A stretch of 10,671 nt of DNA from an uncultured Parabacteroides sp. (GTDB lineage Bacteria; Bacteroidota; Bacteroidia; Bacteroidales; Tannerellaceae). A program made the translations under genes and the position numbers. Shown here one piece after another: positions 6,904 through 10,671 of this stretch. Location of the stretch: positions 1 to 10,671 of the forward strand of contig CALBYC010000023.1 in the NCBI GenBank assembly GCA_937890135.1, read 5' to 3'. How positions within the stretch are numbered: position 1 is the first letter of the stretch; each line of letters opens with the position of its first letter. The notes beneath the pieces were generated by a model. The model had not been told where the DNA came from, made no database searches, and was given only the letters and a program-made list of their open reading frames with translations.

Positions 6904-7768
6904 CTTGAAGAATCGCTTCATTGCCGGGGACATGCTGACAAAGCTTTTGTTCATTAACGTCGGGGTGTTTTTATTGGTGCGCATAGTGGATCTACTGTCC
7001 TTGCTCTTTTTTAACCATTCTCTTGCTACTGAGTTACGCTACTTGGAATTCCCTTCTTCTCCAACGATGCTTCTGTCGCAACCTTGGAGTCTTTTGACAT
7101 ATATGTTCTTGCATTACGATGCGTTGCATATATTGTTCAATTTGCTATGGCTTTACTGGTTTGGCAAGTTGTTCATGAATTATTTTGATTCTCGCAAATT
7201 ATGCGGGGTTTATTTGCTGGGCGGAATGTTCGGGGCACTCCTGTTCATGGTCGCCTACAACATATTCCCATATTTTGCTTCATCCATGCATGATAGTTAC
7301 CTGTTAGGGGCATCCGCCTCGGTCATGGCTGTCGTGTTCGGAGTTTCCTTTTATGCCAAGGACGAAGAAGTAATGTTATTCTTCTTAGGGCGTATCAAGA
7401 TATATTATTTGGCCATATTCACATTGCTATTAGACTTGCTATCCGTAACATCCGCTAATGCCGGAGGCCATTTGGCTCATTTAGGCGGTGCCTTGTTCGG
7501 CATCTGGTTCGCTTATGGCATGCGACGGGGGAAAGATTTGACGCGCCCGTTCAACCTGCTGATGGATAAATTGGTGGATTTGTTTTCACACAAACCCAAA
7601 ATGAAAGTCACCTATAACAAACGCACAGAGACCGATTACGAGTATAATGCGCGGAAACAACGTGAAATGTCCAATCTGGATGCCATACTGGACAAACTGA
7701 AAAAATCGGGCTATCAGAGTCTGTCGTCAGAAGAAAAAAAACAATTGTTTGACGCAAGTAAGAAATAA
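6884..7768 (+). CDS. Rhomboid family intramembrane serine protease with C-terminal cytosolic tail (second of pair)
   Basis: Second, divergent rhomboid. Active-site elements are HILFN (H82, N86), Ser144 in GASAS (142-146), and His199 in HLAHLGG. The usual GxSG is GASA here; the Ser/His dyad is kept, so I expect an active protease rather than a pseudoprotease. Membrane segments run from about residue 19 to 215. A soluble tail of about 75 residues follows: a basic linker (HKPKMKVTYNKRTETDYEYN) and then a helical, charged end with LDAILDKLKKSGYQSLSSEE. This tail resembles the short domain commonly found at the C-terminus of Bacteroidota rhomboids (I believe Pfam DUF6576, named from memory). The ATG at 6884 lies inside the upstream gene, overlapping it by 20 bases, so translational coupling is likely. 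A start at Met17 is possible, but the longer form matches relatives better. Confidence 0.94.
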   Translation: MDSIFINLKNRFIAGDMLTKLLFINVGVFLLVRIVDLLSLLFFNHSLATELRYLEFPSSPTMLLSQPWSLLTYMFLHYDALHILFNLLWLYWFGKLFMNYFDSRKLCGVYLLGGMFGALLFMVAYNIFPYFASSMHDSYLLGASASVMAVVFGVSFYAKDEEVMLFFLGRIKIYYLAIFTLLLDLLSVTSANAGGHLAHLGGALFGIWFAYGMRRGKDLTRPFNLLMDKLVDLFSHKPKMKVTYNKRTETDYEYNARKQREMSNLDAILDKLKKSGYQSLSSEEKKQLFDASKK

Positions 7769-7772
7769 AGGC

Positions 7773-8873
7773 ATGAAGTGGTTGAGGTGCTTGTTCCAGT
7801 CATTAATAATGACAATCCATGTGTTTGTCATAGTCTTATTTTTGTTATCGGCTATTTCCGACAAAATTTCTCCCGAAAGCTCCACCCTGTTTGCTTATTT
7901 GGGATTGTGCTTCCCCATTTTTTGTTTCTTGAACTTATGCTTTACTTTATATTGGGCGTTTGCCTGCCAATGGAAATTCATTTGGACAGGTTTGCTCGCT
8001 TTCCTACTGGCATGGGGGCAGGTGAAGCTCTATTTCCCCCTTCACGCTCCTACGGATGACATTCCCAAGGATAATACCATCAAATTGTTGACATACAACA
8101 TTATGGCATTTGGATACAAGACGCATTCCGAGTCCAAGCCGAATCCCACCATCCAGTATCTGGCACATTCGGGAGCCGACATCATTTGCTTGCAGGAATA
8201 TGCTGAAGATTCGCAAGGAGATTACCTGACCAAGAAAAAGATTTACAAGGAACTCAAAATGTACCCTTATCAATCTGTAGTTTACTTGAACAAGGCGGGA
8301 CGCATCAAACAAGGCATTGCCGTCTTCTCAAAGTTTCCCATTGTAAAAAGCGGCCGGATACATTATAAAAGCGAATACAACGGTTCGGCCATGTGCCAAG
8401 TCAAGATAAAGGACAAAATATTGACGATAGTGAATAACCACTTGGAGTCCTTCAAGCTGACCTCCGAGGATCGTTCTCGTTATTCATCGTTTTTCAAAGA
8501 CATGGGAACCGACAATTTCGAGATGCTCAAAGGCACGTTGAGCCAGAAATTGGGGCCGGCCTACCGCATCAGAGCAAGCCAAGCACGCACAATCGCACAT
8601 TTCTGCGATACAGTCAAGACAGATTACTTGGTGGTATGCGGAGATTTTAATGATACTCCGATTTCGTACGCCCACCATACCATCCAGCATAACTTGGTGG
8701 ATGCATTTTCAGAATCAGGGTGCGGCATTGGTGTTTCTTACAATGAAAATCTTTTTTGGTTTCGCATCGATCATATCTTGCACTCTAAAAACATCCGCTC
8801 ATACAACTGCACAGTCGGGAAAGTGAATTACTCGGACCATTACCCGATGTGGTGCTACTTGCATTTGTCATGA
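7773..8873 (+). CDS. Membrane-anchored endonuclease/exonuclease/phosphatase (EEP) family protein
   Basis: N-terminal membrane domain of about three helices (roughly 10-29, 38-63, 68-88), then an EEP (DNase I/AP-endonuclease fold) hydrolase. The catalytic set is complete: N109 in LTYNIMAF, E142 in CLQEY, H223 in NNHLES, D291 and N293 in GDFNDTPIS, D333 and H334 in RIDHIL, and S354-D355-H356 in YSDHYP. Metal-dependent phosphodiester or phosphomonoester hydrolysis is expected; nucleic acid, phosphoinositide-like or sphingomyelin-like substrates cannot be told apart from sequence. The tether probably places the catalytic domain on the periplasmic side, but orientation is inferred. I chose the ATG at 7773 (366 residues), four bases after the upstream stop and preceded by AAAGG. 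A TTG at 7749 in the same frame would overlap the rhomboid gene and adds an uncharacteristic eight residues. Third gene of the rhomboid operon. Confidence 0.92.
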   Translation: MKWLRCLFQSLIMTIHVFVIVLFLLSAISDKISPESSTLFAYLGLCFPIFCFLNLCFTLYWAFACQWKFIWTGLLAFLLAWGQVKLYFPLHAPTDDIPKDNTIKLLTYNIMAFGYKTHSESKPNPTIQYLAHSGADIICLQEYAEDSQGDYLTKKKIYKELKMYPYQSVVYLNKAGRIKQGIAVFSKFPIVKSGRIHYKSEYNGSAMCQVKIKDKILTIVNNHLESFKLTSEDRSRYSSFFKDMGTDNFEMLKGTLSQKLGPAYRIRASQARTIAHFCDTVKTDYLVVCGDFNDTPISYAHHTIQHNLVDAFSESGCGIGVSYNENLFWFRIDHILHSKNIRSYNCTVGKVNYSDHYPMWCYLHLS

Positions 8874-9076
8874 CTCACAACGACTGACACGTATGGGAAT
8901 AACGAGCGATACTTGAACCTGCCGCAATCGTCATGCACGCTTGCGACGTTCACCGCAAACGGCATCTATCGCTTAGATTACAAAAGCGACTTTTGAAGTC
9001 AATACGCATAGCATTGAAACGAGCCATGGAAGTTTGTTAAAAAAAATTATCACATGGAATAAATTATTATTTATGC
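8874..9076. other. Intergenic stretch without a supported gene; contains nested inverted repeats
   Basis: The first half (to about 8990) is of roughly balanced base composition. It then turns strongly AT-rich. Arms AGCGATA (8905-8911) and TATCGCT (8967-8973) enclose GCCG (8921-8924) and CGGC (8960-8963), and inside those TTGCG (8941-8945) and CGCAA (8954-8958). A second CGCAA at 8923-8927 could compete for the TTGCG arm. CAAAAG-CGA-CTTTTG at 8981-8995 is a small AT-rich hairpin without a following T-run, at best a weak terminator of the upstream operon. A minus-strand reading frame of 25 codons beginning MARFNAMRIDF (near 9036) is open but too short to call. Confidence 0.4.
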
Positions 9077-9107
9077 TTTGAATGTTCTATGTAAACCATT
9101 ATATTTG
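9077..9107 (+). promoter_or_regulatory. Promoter of the Gfo/Idh/MocA oxidoreductase gene (Bacteroides-type)
   Basis: -33 TTTG (9077-9080), a spacer of exactly 19 bases, and -7 TATATTTG (9100-9107), a full match to TTTG-N19-TAnnTTTG. It lies about 90 bases before the ATG at 9196 and predicts a 5' leader of about 80 bases beginning near 9114. Confidence 0.8.
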
Positions 9108-9109
9108 CC

Positions 9110-9144
9110 GTGAAAAAGTGAAAATAGCTTTCAAGCTTTTCCAC
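9110..9144 (+). repeat. Hairpin at the predicted 5' end of the oxidoreductase transcript
   Basis: GTGAAAAAG (9110-9118) pairs with CTTTTCCAC (9136-9144) with one A-C mismatch. Directly inside, TGAAA (9119-9123) pairs with TTTCA (9129-9133) around the loop ATAGC; AG at 9134-9135 is a bulge. This gives about 13 pairs, mostly A-T. Its position right after the -7 box puts it at the very start of the mRNA, where it could affect stability or initial transcription. Function is inferred from position only. Confidence 0.5.
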
Positions 9145-9195
9145 GAAAAAACACGATTGAGTGCTAATCTATAATAATCTATTAAATTAACAATT

Positions 9196-10671
9196 ATGAC
9201 ACTAAGCAGAAGATCATTCCTTCAAAGAGGCGCAGCGGCAGCTGCAGCTTTCACGATTGCCCCTAACACGATTTTGGGCAAGAGCCATGGATACACAGCT
9301 CCCACAGACAAATTGAACATAGCTGCAGTAGGTATTGGCGGCATGGGTAACGCAAACTTGAAAAACATGGAAAAGACAGACAATATCGTGGCATTGTGCG
9401 ATGTTGACTGGAGATATGCAAAACCGGTGTTCGACCGTCATCCGAATGCAAAAAAATATTACGACTATCGCAAGATGTATGACGAAATGGGTAAATCTTT
9501 CGATGCAGTTTTAATTGCAACTGCCGACCATACCCATGCAATCATCACAGCTGACGCGATGACGTTAGGCAAACACGTTTACACGCAGAAGCCTTTGACT
9601 CATTCAGTTTACGAATCTCGTTTGTTGACAAACTTGGCTAAAGAATATAAAGTAGCTACTCAGATGGGTAACCAAGGTTCTTCATTGGAAGGAACAGACT
9701 TGGCTTGCGAATGGATTTGGAACGGTGAAATCGGCGAGGTTAGAAAAGTAGAATGTGCCACGAACCGTCCTATTTGGCCGCAAGGCTTGAACGCCCCTGA
9801 AAAAGTAGACAAAGTTCCGAAGACCTTGAATTGGGATTTGTTCTGCGGCCCTCAGGAAGTAATACCTTACAACCAAGCTTACCATCCTTGGAACTGGCGC
9901 GGATGGTGGAGATTCGGTACAGGTGCATTGGGCGACATGGCTTGCCATATCTTGCATCAACCGTTCAAAGCTTTGAAATTGGGATATCCTACAAAAGTTC
10001 AAGGTTCATCCACCATGTTGTTGCAGGATTGCGCTCCTACAGCCCAGCATGTAAGATTAATCTTCCCGGCTCGTGACAATATGCCGAAAGTAGCCATGCC
10101 GGAAGTTGAAGTACATTGGTATGACGGTGGCTTGCTGCCTGACCGCCCCGAAGGAATGCCGGAAGGATTCGATATGATGAAAGACGGTGGCGGCATCACT
10201 ATCTTCCATGGTACGAAAGACACGTTGATTTGCGGTTGCTATGGACAGAACCCAAGATTGTTGTCAGGCCGCGTTCCTAATGCTCCGAAAGTTATCCGTC
10301 GTGTCCCGAACGCAATGGGCGGTGGTCATGAGCAAGACTGGATCCGTGCTTGTAAGGAAAATCCGTCAAGCCGCGTAGAAACCAAGTCAAACTTCGCTGT
10401 AGCCGGTCCGTTCAACGAAATGGTTGTTATGGGCGTTTTGGCAGTACGTTTGCAGACATTAAACAAGGAATTGTTGTGGGATGGTCCTAATATGCGTTTC
10501 ACAAACATCGGCGACGATGAAACAATCCGCATTTTGAAAAAGGACGACTTCAAGATTGTTGACGGTGACCCGAAATTCAATAAAATCTTTACTGATCCGA
10601 TTAACGCTAAACAGTTCGCTGCTGAATTGATTAAGCACAACTATCGTGACGGTTGGAAGTTGCCTGATATG
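9196..10671 (+). CDS. Tat-exported Gfo/Idh/MocA family oxidoreductase, 3' partial
   Basis: NAD(P)-dependent sugar or polyol oxidoreductase family, exported already folded. The N-terminus carries a twin-arginine signal (SRRSFLQ at 4-10, then an Ala-rich stretch ending near residue 28). The Rossmann domain starts at LNIAAVGIGGMG (40-51), with ALCDVD ending the second strand. The motif usually written EKP is QKP here (131-133, Lys132). The C-terminal alpha/beta domain shows the family GALGDMACH segment (D247, H251), candidate catalytic residues. The visible 492 codons end at DGWKLPDM at the window edge with no stop reached; relatives are about this length, so little is missing. The ATG at 9196 sits in an AT-rich leader with no Shine-Dalgarno. 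The gene has its own promoter and is separated from the EEP operon by 322 bases. Substrate unknown; family members exported in Bacteroidota include carbohydrate-active enzymes such as GH109 glycosidases, but I see no specific evidence for that activity. Confidence 0.93.
   Translation, partial: MTLSRRSFLQRGAAAAAAFTIAPNTILGKSHGYTAPTDKLNIAAVGIGGMGNANLKNMEKTDNIVALCDVDWRYAKPVFDRHPNAKKYYDYRKMYDEMGKSFDAVLIATADHTHAIITADAMTLGKHVYTQKPLTHSVYESRLLTNLAKEYKVATQMGNQGSSLEGTDLACEWIWNGEIGEVRKVECATNRPIWPQGLNAPEKVDKVPKTLNWDLFCGPQEVIPYNQAYHPWNWRGWWRFGTGALGDMACHILHQPFKALKLGYPTKVQGSSTMLLQDCAPTAQHVRLIFPARDNMPKVAMPEVEVHWYDGGLLPDRPEGMPEGFDMMKDGGGITIFHGTKDTLICGCYGQNPRLLSGRVPNAPKVIRRVPNAMGGGHEQDWIRACKENPSSRVETKSNFAVAGPFNEMVVMGVLAVRLQTLNKELLWDGPNMRFTNIGDDETIRILKKDDFKIVDGDPKFNKIFTDPINAKQFAAELIKHNYRDGWKLPDM

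Noticed and set aside
6884..7768. Second rhomboid as an inactive pseudoprotease
   Set aside because: Ser144, His199 and the HxxxN motif are all present. Only the Gly after Ser is changed to Ala, which does not by itself remove the dyad.
7749..7772. TTG start adding eight residues to the EEP protein
   Set aside because: It would overlap the upstream rhomboid gene by 20 bases and has no ribosome-binding context. The ATG at 7773 follows AAAGG and begins a normal membrane segment.
8981..8995. CAAAAG-CGA-CTTTTG as the terminator of the rhomboid operon
   Set aside because: The stem is only six pairs, mostly A-T, and is not followed by a T-run. Recorded within the intergenic entry but not called.
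8962..9040. Small minus-strand gene of 25 codons (MARFNAMRIDF...)
   Set aside because: Too short to judge, with no promoter or ribosome-binding context; kept only as a remark.
1..10671. CRISPR array, prophage, insertion sequence or defence island
   Set aside because: No regularly spaced repeats, transposase, integrase, phage structural or defence-type genes were seen. Gene content is ordinary chromosomal envelope and nucleoid functions.

Overview
The window looks like a chromosomal segment from a member of the Bacteroidales (phylum Bacteroidota). Three things support this. The proteins closely resemble Bacteroidales versions of their families. Shine-Dalgarno sequences before the start codons are weak or absent. 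Upstream regions carry the Bacteroides-type promoter (-33 TTTG, about 19 bases, -7 TAnnTTTG) instead of a sigma70 -35/-10. I cannot assign a genus. There are no phage genes, transposases, CRISPR arrays, tRNAs or rRNAs.

Layout from left to right. (1) Bases 1-2864, plus strand: most of a large M16 zinc metallopeptidase whose true start lies outside the window. (2) Bases 2899-5594, minus strand: a probable three-gene operon in the order mlaE-type permease, mlaF-type ATPase, and an exported protein of unknown function. It converges on the peptidase gene, with a 12-bp inverted repeat at the junction. (3) Bases 5657-6079, minus strand: an HU-type nucleoid protein with its own promoter and a clear intrinsic terminator. 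(4) Bases 6125-8873, plus strand, divergent from HU: a tightly packed operon of two rhomboid proteases (overlapping by 20 bases) and a membrane-anchored endonuclease/exonuclease/phosphatase-fold protein. (5) Bases 8874-9195: a 322-base gene-free stretch with a near-ideal promoter and a 5'-UTR hairpin. (6) From 9196 to the right edge: a Tat-exported Gfo/Idh/MocA oxidoreductase, cut by the window end close to its expected C-terminus.

How the genes may work together: most of the window concerns the cell envelope. MlaE and MlaF are the inner-membrane permease and ATPase of a retrograde or anterograde phospholipid transporter. The substrate-binding MlaD (MCE) subunit is not encoded beside them, and an uncharacterised exported protein is encoded instead. 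The two rhomboids are intramembrane serine proteases with intact Ser/His dyads, and their co-transcription with a membrane-tethered EEP hydrolase suggests a shared membrane process whose substrates are unknown. HU and the oxidoreductase appear to be independent units. Nothing seen amounts to a clearly new defence or mobile system. The most open questions are the rhomboid-rhomboid-EEP operon and the unknown third gene of the mla operon.
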